Positions 1-9,949 of a stretch of 64,000 nt of DNA are shown piece after piece (the stretch's first letter is position 1; each line of letters opens with the position of its first letter). The DNA is taken from positions 3,068,249 to 3,132,248 of the forward strand of contig NW_006499617.1 of the NCBI RefSeq assembly GCF_000471905.2, in the 5' to 3' direction. The position numbers and the translations under genes were made by a program. This DNA comes from Amborella trichopoda. Lineage: Eukaryota; Streptophyta; Magnoliopsida; Amborellales; Amborellaceae. The notes beneath the pieces were generated by a model. It saw nothing but the letters and a program-made list of their open reading frames with translations. It was not told where the DNA came from and did not search any database.

Positions 1-150
1 TCGTTTCTGGGCAGATCTAATCTCAGATATGAATCCGATTGTTCCCACATTCTCTATCATTGCTTTTTCATTTATTTTTATCAGTTAAAAGTGTCAGATC
101 TGAGAGATCTACATCGTTAGATTGCTCGATTCTTTGCTATAAACAAGTAG
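1..150 (+). mobile_element. Family C LTR, 3' end fragment
   Basis: The first ~100 bases resemble the stretch at about 48780-48850 in the family C LTR, with the same order of AGATCT-rich words followed by CTCTATCA and a T-rich run. The next ~50 bases resemble the last part of that LTR before its PBS. I infer a remnant of a C LTR cut off by the window start and by a junction near 150-193. Identity is modest, so the assignment is tentative. Nothing recognisable lies between about 150 and 192. Confidence 0.45.
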
Positions 151-192
151 ATGTCACATAAGACCGACTGTGCGAGAGCGTACTCTCGCCCC

Positions 193-1171
193 CTCCCCAT
201 GTCACAAGCTACATAGAATGTGCCTGGACATATAATTTCTGCTCCTTCGGGGAGAGAAACCTTACACAGAAAAAGTACTAGGTACACAGCCAAGAAGATG
301 AGGCCGTTCTCGCTGTGAAGTTAAAAGACTGGAGGGTTCCCTCCTTGGATGCCTTCCCCTTTCTTCTTGGGCTTGGACCGATCTCATCATCAAAGTTTCC
401 ATAGGAGAATGTCACCCACTGGGTGAAGGAGACATGTCCTTTCTTGGACTCTGAGCCGAGCAGCTAGTAAATCCTGAATAACTTTTGCAATCCAGCTAGT
501 GGGTCTTCCTTCCCGACCCGTTCACCTTCAAAAATGACCGAGTTCGGGGGCACGAACTCATCATATATAGCACCGATGAGTGGGACCCCACTGATAAAAC
601 ATAGGTCTAGTGGAGACATCCCTGCTTCCCCATGACCAAGCAGCCATGTGTTATTGGCATGGCTCCAAGTTTCAAACAATACCTTGATCGTATTCGAGCA
701 ACGGTCATAGTATCCTGCCGAGCACTGAATGGCGGCTTGCAGGGAAGTGCTCTTCAGAATATCCCTGTATCGATTCAGCACCCTTATAGTTCAGGAAGAG
801 TACCCTTACAGGTACTGGTGCTCCCCTTGTACCTGGAGGCTTGCAGAAAACCACTTCAGGCCCAGGGTATTCACCATTCTCTTGCCTAGGGTTGGCAAGT
901 CCTCGCTTGAGGCTATATTCCTATGCAAAAAATGGCGGAGGCCTATCCCTTCTTCTATTTTTACATTCCCGTTGATGTCTTCTCTAACCTCAAAGAGGAC
1001 GGGGTCACTAGCAAAGGTGATGCTCAAAGGCAACCATGGTTCACACAAAGCCTTGGTAAGCCAGATTCGCTCACCCCCCACCAAGCTTTCTTCGGTGAAT
1101 TCATTTGTGTCAAGATCCCCTACTCGTGGCAGGTTCTTCACGTCAGGAATGGCGCCTGAAGGCTGGGTCAT
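193..1171 (-). pseudogene. Antisense PMD gene fragment (A0)
   Basis: Read on the minus strand, a likely start codon at 1171 opens a segment with the words IPDVKNL, FEVREDINGN and GEHQYL, matching the N-terminus of the PMD gene in A1 (start near 18196). Further on (781-464) comes the typical PMD stretch ETWSHANNTWLLGHGEAG followed by DLCFISGVPLIG and YDEFVPPN. In plants this domain occurs in MAIN/MAIL-type nuclear proteins and in transposable elements. The C-terminal half is absent because the copy is truncated near 193. It is a fossil part of element A0, broken several times. Family assignment is firm; function in the element is unknown. Confidence 0.72.
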
Positions 1172-1189
1172 GAAGCTAGAGCAAAGCCT

Positions 1190-1500
1190 TCACTACCATA
1201 TCCAAGTCCCTAAGAGGCAGTGTTATTGTCCTCTACAGAAGCCAAGGCTATCGCCGTGCGCAAAAGGCAAGACTATCACTATGTGCAGAAGGAAAGGCTA
1301 TCGCTATCTCACAACTAAAGGGGTTGTCATCGTCGCTTGACTAAAGAGGCTATCATTGTGCGCAGAAGGCAAGGCCATCGTTGTTGCACGGCTATCACCG
1401 TGCGCAGAACGCAGGGCCATCATCGTCTCACGACTAAAGAAGCTAATCGTGGTCTCACGACTAAAGGGGTTATCACCGTCTAACGATTAAAGGTGGGCTA
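1190..1500 (-). repeat. Minisatellite in antisense leader (A0)
   Basis: About nine degenerate units of 30-35 bases occur here, built around GGCTATCGTCGTGCGC and AGAAGGCAAG (plus-strand reading). The array lies in the inferred 5' leader of the antisense PMD gene, between its start codon (1171) and its TATA box (2362). A closely similar array occurs on the other side of that promoter at 2545-2735. Confidence 0.7.
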
Positions 1501-2544
1501 ACACTGTCTATGTATAGTACCAGCTATGCTCAAGCTGTTCACATGGGTCACATGTGCGGCACACCATGTCCCTCGAAATCTGGGCACGCCACCTGACACT
1601 CATGATGTGGCCTGTCACCGCGTGTGCGGAGGGTGACCGTTCGCCATCTCACGACGCTTCGCCTCCCCAACCATTACATGCTTGTGACCCTTCAGTCCCC
1701 TACCAACGTTTCCTCTTCTCATTGAAAATATTTCTCCACCACTGGGGACCCCCATCTGAGCCTGTTCTTTCCCCCTACTGACAGTCGAGAATACCAGGAG
1801 ATCACCAGAACCTCTGTAGAAGCTCCCCTGTGACCTAGTGGGTTTCCTTCTCCCTTATTTGCATAGACCTTCTGGCAGAACCACTGTTCGAGCTCTGCTC
1901 TTCTTGATAATAATCACAAGGACATCGGGAAGTCACCGGAAAGCCTTGTGCAAGTGCCAGCAGTCCTTGTTGTCCTCCCTGGTGTACCCGAGGCCTCTGC
2001 AGCCAGCCAGTGATCGCAAGACTGCCAGAAGTCCACCAAAGACTCCTTATGCACATCGAAAATTGTGTCGCAACCTAATGGCACCACTGTTCTTGCATAG
2101 AAGCTCCAATGACTATCATTCTTCACCAAAAAAGTCTCGGACGATCCCCACAAAGCCACTGTTACCCTCTCCAGATGTTGTGGCACTTTTAGAAAATACT
2201 CGTAACTACTCTGCGAATACCTTCAAACTCACTGAAGTGTTGTTGGTGAAGTCTCTACACACTATGATTCTCGCCGAAAGCTCTTCCCGAGACTCCTCTC
2301 TTGCTCTAAAACTCTCACACTGTTTTATCGAAAGTGAAACAGTAAAATGGGGTTTTGCCCTCTTTTATAGACAAGGGTTACTCGTAGTACCCCTAACAAA
2401 TTCAAAAAGACACTCCAGCCCTCATCTCCAAATGGCGATAAGTCCAGGCTGGGGCGGGTCAAGCCCGAGGCCTGAATGCGAGTCGCTACCGCCTGTGCTT
2501 CATGAACCTGCTATCGTCTATGCCTTGTGATGTTAACACTACGT
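1501..2544 (-). other. Antisense leader and promoter region (A0)
   Basis: This region is not evidently coding. It aligns loosely with 18560-19365 in A1 and with 29000-30000 in the inverted copy. It holds the inferred transcription start (about 2330, minus strand) and a GC-rich transcribed leader with repeated short words around TTCCGGCAG on the minus strand. An open frame on the plus strand (1838-2530) crosses it, but that frame is not shared by the other copies and I do not accept it as a gene. Confidence 0.45.
2362..2369 (-). promoter_or_regulatory. TATA box of antisense PMD unit (A0)
   Basis: The minus strand reads TATAAAAGAGGGCAAAACC. The same box with the same downstream GGG(T/C)AAAACC block occurs at 19197-19204 (minus) and 29405-29412 (plus), each time about 1.0-1.2 kb before the PMD start and in the same direction. 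Its conservation among otherwise diverged copies supports a real promoter. Transcription is inferred. Confidence 0.65.
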
Positions 2545-2735
2545 ACTTTACTAAAGAGGCTATCGTTGTGCACTTCACAAAATGTTATCGTCGTGCACTT
2601 CACAAGAAGCTATAGTCGTGAGATTCACAATAAGCTATTGTCTTGCGCTTCACAAGAATCTATCGTCATGCACTTCACTAGAAGTATCACCACTTGATTC
2701 ACCAAAGGCCTATCGTCGTGCACATTATCAAGGCC
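2545..2735 (+). repeat. Minisatellite, ~30-base units
   Basis: About seven units of roughly 30 bases carry the core GCTATCGTCGTGCACTTCAC. The core is shared with the array at 1190-1500, so one minisatellite type frames the antisense promoter at 2362 on both sides. Confidence 0.75.
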
Positions 2736-2819
2736 TAGTGCAGTGCCGTGCGCATGAGCACCATTCTGCATCCCTAGGGACTCTTCAATTACGTCTCTGC
2801 TCCCCATGGAACCACATTT

Positions 2820-3140
2820 CCTTACCACCTAAACAGTCTAGATGCACAACCCTAAACTGCATTGTCCAAACTATATGACCTTAAACTATAACGGTAGTTT
2901 AGTTGCATGACCGTAAACTGCATGGTTCCAGTTGCATGACTTTAAACTGCACAGCTTTGATCCAAACTATATGACCTTAAACTCTAGTGGATGTCTAGTT
3001 GCACGACCTTAAACTGCATGGTCCTAGCCACATGACTTTAAATTGCATAACCATGGTCCGAGCTACAAGACCTTAAAACCGTAATGCACGTCTCTATCAT
3101 AAGACATTAAATGGTGCGACAAATAGTCCATGCACATGAC
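2820..3140 (+). repeat. Minisatellite, GCATGACCTTAAACTG core
   Basis: About ten degenerate units of 30-37 bases carry the core TGCATGACCTTAAACTGCAT. The same units resume at 3505-3935 and 4262-4330. They also occur next to the 3' LTR of A1 (19715-19800) and, inverted, at 28250-28620. They mark the end of the family A internal region, just outside the LTR. Confidence 0.75.
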
Positions 3141-3164
3141 TTTAAACTGTGAAATGGATACACC

Positions 3165-3505
3165 TCTCCACCGGATGTATTTTATCACTATCCATAGTGG
3201 GGTTTCACCTGTGCTCTGGACTGTCATTCCCAGTGGAGCTACACGTAGGCCACTGTCCCTCATCCCCAGTACGATTCACATCCGCACTGCAACCCATTAT
3301 CCCTAGTGGAGTTAGGGTCATTCTTTTATCTCTTCAATCCCCAGTGGGGTTACATCTATGCTCCAGTCTGCCATTCTCAGTGGAGTTACATGCATACCAT
3401 TGCTCATTACCCTGTGGAGTCATATTTAACCCACTAATCCCCAGTGCATCCGCTTCTCACCAAACCACTCTAATCCCCCACGGAGCTTTACTTACACGGT
3501 GACGG
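3165..3505 (+). repeat. Minisatellite, CCCCAGTGGAGTTACAT core
   Basis: About nine units of roughly 36 bases have the core CCCCAGTGGAGTTACAT. This array is embedded between two blocks of GCATGACCTTAAACTG repeats of about the same period. The core is close to the complement of the family's own primer binding site (CCCCAGTGGAGTCGCCA). Confidence 0.7.
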
Positions 3506-3935
3506 AAACAATGTTTCGTGCTGCATGACCTTAAACTGCATAGCCATGGTCCGTGCTGCATGACCTTAAACTACACAGCCATAGTTTGTGCTGCATGACC
3601 TTAATTTTTACAGTCATGGTTTAGATGCACGACCCTAAACTGCATGGTCCAGACAATATGACCTTAACCTATAGCGGAGGTCAAGTTGCACGACCTTCAA
3701 CTGCATAGTCTTAGCTGGATGACTCTAAATTAGCCATGGTCCAAACTATATGACCTTAAACTGTAGCGAAGGTCCAGTTCCATGACCTTAAACTGCATAG
3801 TCCTAGCCACATGACTTTAAACTACATAGCCATGGTCCAAGCTATATGACCTTAACCTCTAGTGCATGTCCTGGCCGCATGATGTTAAACTGTTTTCCAA
3901 TGGTTTAGGAAGCATAACCTTAAACTCACCCCCAC
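3505..3935 (+). repeat. Minisatellite, second block of GCATGACCTTAAACTG units
   Basis: About twelve further units of the 2820-3140 array lie here. The stretch 3940-4260 that follows has no clear unit structure and no gene. A short remnant of the array continues to the LTR border near 4330. Confidence 0.7.
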
Positions 3936-4460
3936 ACATGCGCACATGCCCTTTACATGCGTATTCACTTATGCCGTCCCTAACCTACCCGTCTGTGTGC
4001 GCACCAGCTTCAGCACCTCCCCAGTAAATCCATCTTCCTCCATTACCACTCATCATTCCCTAGTGAGTCTCACCCATGCTCACAAAATACGGAACCATCC
4101 TTTCACCCATACTAGCTGTCAGCTAGTGGGTCACCACTTTTCACCTTCCATCCATACATCATCCATCCCTTGCAGACACCCTCGTGCCTTCTCGCCAAAG
4201 TGAGTCAAAACCACGACCATAGTCACTCCATTACCTCAACAGACTGCCGCCCATCACCACCATGGTCTAGTTATATGATCTTAAACTGTAGTGCACGTCC
4301 TGGCCGCATGATGTTAAAAGGCTTTGCGCGGGTCCCGAAGGCATGACCATAAACACGCCTTTACAAAAACGAAAATAATTGTCAGGATCCAATCAAAAGA
4401 CATAAGATGGCTCACTTGAGAGTGAGAGCCTCACAAGATATCCCAAACAACAACAAAAAA

Positions 4461-4910
4461 GAGTCCTTGAGGGTGAGGACGTTGACCGAAAGATCCCTCC
4501 AAAATCAAGAAGAATCCTTGAGGGTGAGGACGTTGATTTAAAGATCCCTCCAAAAACAAAAAGAGTCCTTGAGGGCGAGGACGATGACTGAATGATCCCT
4601 CCAAAAACAAAAAGAGTCCTTGAGTGTGAGGATGTTGATCAAAATATTCCTCTAAAGTTAAAAAGAGTCTTTGAGGGTAAGAACGATGACCAAAAGATCC
4701 CTCAAAAAACAAAAGATAGTCGTTCAGGGTGATGACGTTGACCAAAAGATCCCTCCAAAAACAAGCAGAGTCCTTGAGGTTGAGGACGTTGATCGAAAGG
4801 TCCCTCTAAAATTAAAAAGAGTCCTTCAGGGTGAGGACGATGACTGAAAGATCCCTTAAAAAAAAAAACCTCCTTTAGGTTTAGGACGATAACCAAAAAA
4901 TCCCTTAAAA
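4461..4910 (+). repeat. 51-base minisatellite in A1 5' LTR
   Basis: About nine units of 51-52 bases have the core GAGTCCTTGAGGGTGAGGAC and an AAAGATCCCTCCAAAAA spacer. Because 51 is a multiple of three, the minus strand gives a repetitive open frame of 17-residue units (GLFLFLEGSF and variants). I regard that as a by-product, since the 3' LTR copy lacks the array. Confidence 0.85.
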
Positions 4911-5262
4911 ACACAAAATGGCCCTCAAAGGTACTATCTGATAGAGTGAGGACTGCAAATACCAATCTTTCCATGTTGCAAACTCGTCTGACAAGGTGAA
5001 GACATTAAAAACTAAACCTTACGGTTCCGTGAGGGTGAGGACCACGACAAGATCCCTCAAAGTCTCTTGTCCCCCTAAAGTCTCCACGGATGGACCTGTA
5101 TAATCCATCCAAACGTTTGAGCATCCTAGTTGCAGCATTGCATGAATCTCCTCGACGTTCACGTGCTCCTGTGGCTAGGAAGAAAAAAGAAATCAAGTCA
5201 GAGGAAATTTTCTAAATGTTTTCCTTCTCGCTTCTCTCAAAGATAAACATTCAGCGGGGCAT

Positions 5263-5640
5263 GGTATTTGAAGACATTTTTCAGCACCATGGGTCCTCGA
5301 TGCGGAATAAGAAAGAGAAGCTAGTCAATAAAGCCTGACAAATGGTGGAAATTTTCACAGTCTCGAAATGGGCCCAAATTTGTCAAGATCTTCATAAGGT
5401 CACCAAAATGCCTCCTGCAAAGTTTCATCACATTCTGTCATCTTTAAGGAAGTGCATGTTTGAACGTATTTTTCAGCACCTTGGCCTCTGATACCAAATA
5501 AAGAGGAAGCAAGTCAATAAAGCTTACAAAATAGTGGAAATTTTGATAGTCTCAGAATGGCCCCAAATTGGTGAACATCTTCATCAGTACTCCAAAAGGC
5601 CACCTGCCAAGTTTTATCGTGATCAAATATGTCTAAGGTA
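5263..5640 (+). repeat. ~190-base tandem duplication in A1 5' LTR
   Basis: Two copies begin near 5263 and 5455, each starting with TTTTTCAGCACC and containing GTCAATAAAGC and GTGGAAATTTT. The other A LTRs (21035-21240 and 57940-58100) have a single copy, so this is a private duplication of this LTR. Confidence 0.75.
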
Positions 5641-6773
5641 GTGAACACAAAGAAATAATTTTCGAAAAATTGGCCTCTAGCACCCTGAAATAGACCCTGT
5701 AACTAGAATTATATTTTTCAGTGCATCAAATTGTTATGGGACCACTGCAATTGGATCTGACACGGTCGAACACCTCTATGGATCAAGTTTCATCTTAATC
5801 GGGCACTCCAAGAGATTGTTATGTGTAAAATATCGAAAAGGGGTAGGCTACACACTATTCCCGTGTGGCCATCCTGTACCAAAACACCATTAAAGGTGGC
5901 TGTTTTCACAGTTACGAGCAGAGAGTTTTGGGGCCTATTTCTCACTCGATCCGAGTCTGATCGTGCTCAAACTTTGTGAACGTGTTCGTCTCGTCAAGAC
6001 GAGCACTTCGATAGATGGTAGGCTCTGTGACGATGCTTGAATAAGGAGAAAAACTAGATAGAAATTGCTGATCTGCGAAGAAAGTTGCAAAAAGTTCACC
6101 AGCAACACGTCTCACTCTGACTGTCAAATCACGACACTCGCGGACCCGATCGACATGAAACCAATTCCATTATGTGCATAAGGTCTGTGGCTATCTCTGA
6201 TCTAAACCTCACATAGGATGAACGGATTGATTTCACACATGAAGGCATCGAAGCTGCTATAAATTTTGGTCGACAGACTTCAAGATTCCGACAAAAAACT
6301 CAAGACAACAAAAGTTTCATTTGGACATGAAATCGAGCTGCACGCATTACAACATGATCATGGTGGCATGCTCAGTGTGATTTAGTGAATAAACAGAAGA
6401 AAAACATCAAGGAACGAGCACACAATCGATCCAAAGATTTCAAGATTCATAAAAAATTCAAGTCTCATGATCATGGCTCAAAAACATGATTCATGGCTTG
6501 AAGTTGGTATCAAATCGATCGCCATACCGAGCCCTACAAGAAAACAATCAGTTTTTTATCAGACGGGCATCAAAACAGCCCTGGATTAGTCATGAAATAT
6601 CACATAAGTTCTCTTGCAGTAGCAGGGACTGTTATGAAATTCCACACTTTGTTAGGTAGGGGCAAAACAATCCTTTTCCATCCATTTTTAGAATTTTTCT
6701 TAATTCAATTAAATTGTAATTGCCTTCAATTTTTTGTAGTTTTTTGGCGTCCACCCATGTTTAGGCCCAATTC

Positions 6774-6839
6774 TTTATAAACATGCAAGGCTTCATTGAA
6801 AAAAAAGACCCTTTAGTTCAACTTTCATTGATTCAATAA
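6774..6839 (+). promoter_or_regulatory. Sense promoter and R region of A1 5' LTR
   Basis: TTTATAAA at 6774-6781 follows the conserved block CCACCCATGTTTAGGCCCAA. Downstream lies CATTGATTCAATAAAATTTT with an AATAAA signal at about 6834. The 3' LTR has the same arrangement at 22330-22425 (ATATAAA at 22357-22363). The order TATA, then AATAAA within about 60 bases is what an LTR U3-R border shows. Activity is inferred. Confidence 0.6.
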
Positions 6840-6929
6840 AATTTTGCTTTTTGCTTGAGTTCGTGGGTGTATCTTGGAGAGAGAAAGAAGAGAGAGAAGA
6901 AAAGGGTCGGTTCCCTTCGATAAGGTAAT

Positions 6930-7862
6930 TTTCTCTATCCTCCTCTTTTCTCTCTCCTTCTCACTTTCTCTCTCCTCTTTTCTCATCTCTATCTTTCTCT
7001 CTCCCCCCTTTTCCCCTCTTTATCTTTCTTTTTTTCTCTTCTTTTCATCTTTATCTCTCTCTCTCTTCCTCCTCTGGTCTATCATGTCCCTCATTACCTT
7101 CTTCTCTTTCTCCATTCACTTATGGTGGACCTATCGCCTGGTGTAATGCCTTCCTGCACTTGAGACATGAACAGTGAGTCAAGCTTTAGCCCAATCGACA
7201 CAAGCCTAGTGCCTCCTGCATTTTCTCTCTCTTTCTTCTCTTCTATCAGAACCAGCAGAAGCCTATCACTGGTTGGGTTTCCTCTCTCTTTCTTCTCTTT
7301 TACCACAACCGGTGCAAGCCTATCGTCGATTGGGTTTTCTCTCTTTTTCTTCTCTTCTATCACAATCGGCGTAAGCCTATCACTGACTGGGTTTTCACTC
7401 TCTTTCTTCTCTTCTGTCACAACTAGCGCAGGCCTAATGTCGGCTAGGTTCCTCTCTTTTTCTTTTCCATTGTCACAGCCGACGCAAGCCTATCGTCAGA
7501 TGGGTTTTCTCTCCCCTTCTTTTCTTCTTTCACAGTTGACAGAAACCATCGCCTACATGCTTTCTCTCTCCTCTTTCTTATGGCACAGCTGGCGCATGCC
7601 CTTTACCGTCTAGATGCTTTCTCTCTCCTCTTTCTTTATTTTCACAGGCAGCAGAAGCCATCATTGTTTGCGTTTTTGCTCTCATTTTCGTCTACACCCT
7701 CCTTCTCCTTTCCTTCCCCCCTCTCTCTTCTTCTTCTTGCATGGTTTTCTATTCTACTCTATTTCTTCTTATCTTTTATCTTCTACTTTTCTCTCTCCTC
7801 ATCTCTCCCTTATTTTCTTTCTCTCTCTGATCTTTCTTCCTTCTTTTACTCTCTCATTTGAT
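6930..7862 (+). repeat. CT-rich U5 block with 63-base minisatellite
   Basis: Pyrimidine tracts at 6930-7085 and 7690-7862 flank about six units of ~63 bases (7190-7560) with the core CTCTTTCTTCTCTTCTATCA followed by CGCAAGCCTATCG. The same structure lies at 22540-23165 in the 3' LTR. Open frames rich in Ser, Phe and Leu run through it only because the units are multiples of three and lack stops in one frame. Confidence 0.8.
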
Positions 7863-8404
7863 CAATAATGGTTGAGATTGGGCTTCAATGGTAGCCATGT
7901 CGTTTAGCTGTAATGTTGATTATGCCGGTCATAGTTACTATGCCCGCTGTATTGTCACAACATACAAGTCATTGTGTCTAGCTTGTTGGTATTGGTACAG
8001 TCGTCTAATAGTAACTCTGTTGAGTCGGTCTGAGCTACCAACTAGTCAAGTCATTGCGTCGATCTCATCACTCGATCGAATATTTTTTACCCCAATCTTC
8101 ATTTTCCCATTCTTCTATTCCTTTGAATTTGCACGCCTGTGTACATTCACCTGAAGGAAAGGTGTGGTCCCATGACCCACCTGTCTTGTATCATTTTCCA
8201 TATGTGTGTGATTTCGAACCAGTTGTATTACTGGGGGGCTTTCTTTATGATCTTTGAGGGCGCCCACACGAGCCAGCCCGAGTAATTCTCGAATGATTTT
8301 CTCGAGAGAGTGATCTCAAAAAGTCCCGGGTCTCGTCGAAACTCGAGACGCGTACCGCCCAATCATCCTGATCTGAAAGGTGAGATCGAGGCACCGAACC
8401 AGCT

Positions 8405-8423
8405 TGGCGACTCCACTGGGGAC
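8405..8423 (+). other. Primer binding site of A1
   Basis: TGGCGACTCCACTGGGGAC starts three bases after the LTR terminus. The leading TGG complements a tRNA CCA end. Equivalent sites are TGGTGAATCCACTCAGGAC at 61055 (A2) and TGGTGACTCCACTGGGGAGA at 44281-44300 on the minus strand (B). From memory, Tat/Ogre elements use a tRNA-Arg-type site of this form. I could not verify the tRNA. Confidence 0.75.
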
Positions 8424-9949
8424 TTACTAACCCTTAGTTGGATCATACTTGTTTGATTAAGTTTCTTCTTTTATTTTCTATATCTGCACTTATGGCTGCT
8501 GGTTTTTTAACCCATTCATCCGGATCGAGGATTTTCTCATCCTCGCATTCGTGAGTGTCCCCAGGGAAGCGGTTCCTTCAATTTTTTTCCCTGCCTTTCT
8601 TTTGAGCAAAGACCCCACGTCTAGCTCCCTGGTTTTAACCTAGATTGGCGTTTGGAGGGACCTAAAAGTCTCTAACTCCCCATCTCCTAGTTCTGGTGGA
8701 ACCTCCACCAAAGCACCTTGCATCGGCAACACATCTATTGCCCAACACAGCATGCACCCCGACACTAAGGAAGGCTGGCCAGTCTCTCTCTGCAAAAGGA
8801 AAACAAGTTGTCGTTGCTCCTGTGGATTGCCGCAAGGCTACTCCCCACATTCCTGCACCACTACATGTCTCTATCCCTAGAGGCCAAACACATCGAGGTC
8901 GAGATCTTGCAGCCTCCACCCCTCGCACACACCATAAGGCTCGTGGGTCACCCACTCAAGTCATACCTAGCGGCAACCCTTACGTTCCCTAGAGTCAGCT
9001 TCTAGGATCAGACCTCCCAAGGTCGAGTCCTGCATACGCTGCTCATGTGCATCCCATTGCTTGGGGCAACGCCATCAATGCGCTAACTTGAGTACACAGG
9101 AGACGATCTTCTCATCCTCCTACTCATCACACAAAAGCACACCTTGTACGGGGTAGGCTTGCACCTGTTCTCTTGTAAACACTTGCTCGCAGTTCTTGGC
9201 CTTCGAAAGCCAGATCACTTGCTTGAGCCCGACCAGACCCCTAGGTCACTCGTGATCCTTCTTCGTGGAGCACACACACGTCGCCATCACAGATATCCCC
9301 TTATCTTCTACGCAGGTGTCCTCAGGAGTCAACCTTGCAGTTGCTAGCTCCTTTGCCCTCCACCAAGCACCACCAGTCATGGTACTCAAAGACCTTCCCC
9401 AAGAGTACCATCCTGAACCAGCCCCATCATTTTGGTCATGTCTCCAGAGTCCATAAGAGAGCTCGAGGCAAAGGCCTGATGGAAGATCAAATCCTTCATC
9501 CTCCCTAGCCCAAGATGACTCTAGTCCCTGACCCTCATCCTTTGCTGCACTTGATAGGGACAACCCTCTCTTGTGCAAGAAGAGCTAACCAGCTGCAGGC
9601 TCAATCATAGTTTTGGCGAGGTCCATCGAAACCTCAAAGCTAAATGCAATAGGGGTCTACAAATTCTCACCAAGAAAGTGACGAAGGCAGTCGGAGTAAC
9701 CAACTCTGATGACCCTCTTCACCTGAAACCCTTCTACCCTCGTCAGACATTGAAGCCTAAAGAAAAGCTCCAAGAGCCGTGTACTGTTGTAAGTGTCGTA
9801 GAAGAAAACCCAGCCCTTCAGCAGCCACGGTCCCAAGATCATCAAGAACCTGTCCTCACGCTATCTGTATACAAAAGCCGAGTCCAGTAGGGGCATGCCG
9901 ACCCCCTGCTAACCGATCTGCTGTGTGCGACCCGTCAAGTTTGTAAGCC
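8424..9949 (+). other. A1 leader between PBS and gag
   Basis: This region is homologous to 61074-62545 in A2, with shared words such as GGGATTTTCTCATCC, CCCAGGGAAGCG and CTAACTCCCCA. Short open frames exist, but the longest frames of A1 and A2 do not correspond to one another. Some Ogre elements have an extra ORF here; I cannot support one. Short tRNA-like box motifs occur on the minus strand. Confidence 0.5.

Larger units (their letters stand above)
193..4329 (+). mobile_element. Family A element copy A0, 3' internal part
   Basis: This stretch has the same order as 17200-19778 in element A1: antisense PMD segment, antisense leader, TATA box, repeat arrays, then an A LTR. It therefore looks like the 3' end of the internal region of a second family A (Tat-like Ty3/gypsy) element that shares the LTR at 4330-8401 with A1. 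Its left end is truncated inside the PMD. It is broken, with several breaks in the PMD segment alone. Between the TATA box and the LTR it is much longer than A1 (about 2 kb against 0.6 kb) because of extra minisatellite arrays. Confidence 0.65.
4330..8401 (+). repeat. 5' LTR of A1 (about 4.07 kb)
   Basis: The right end is fixed by GAGGCACCGAACCA followed two bases later by the PBS. The left end is inferred by aligning the words GGTCCCGAAGGCATGACC here and at 19779 with the family B LTR start TGGCCCCCAGCC. Its length matches the 3' LTR (about 4.04 kb). The 5' part (U3) holds a 51-base minisatellite and a ~190-base duplication. A TATA box lies near 6774 and a polyadenylation-like signal near 6834. 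U5 is dominated by CT-rich sequence and a 63-base minisatellite. The left border is uncertain by several bases. Confidence 0.65.

Noticed and set aside
1838-2530. 230-codon plus-strand open frame
   Set aside because: It runs against the antisense leader and promoter of A0 and has no counterpart in A1 or the inverted copy.
4431-4974. Minus-strand protein with GLFLFLEGSF repeats
   Set aside because: A by-product of the 51-base minisatellite, present in only one LTR.
7167-7868. Ser/Phe/Leu-rich open frames, also at 22541-23209
   Set aside because: They are translations of CT-rich tracts and a 63-base minisatellite in LTR U5. Unit length divisible by three explains the open frame.
8405-8423. 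Host tRNA gene near the PBS
   Set aside because: Only the 3'-end complement is present. There is no cloverleaf sequence around it.
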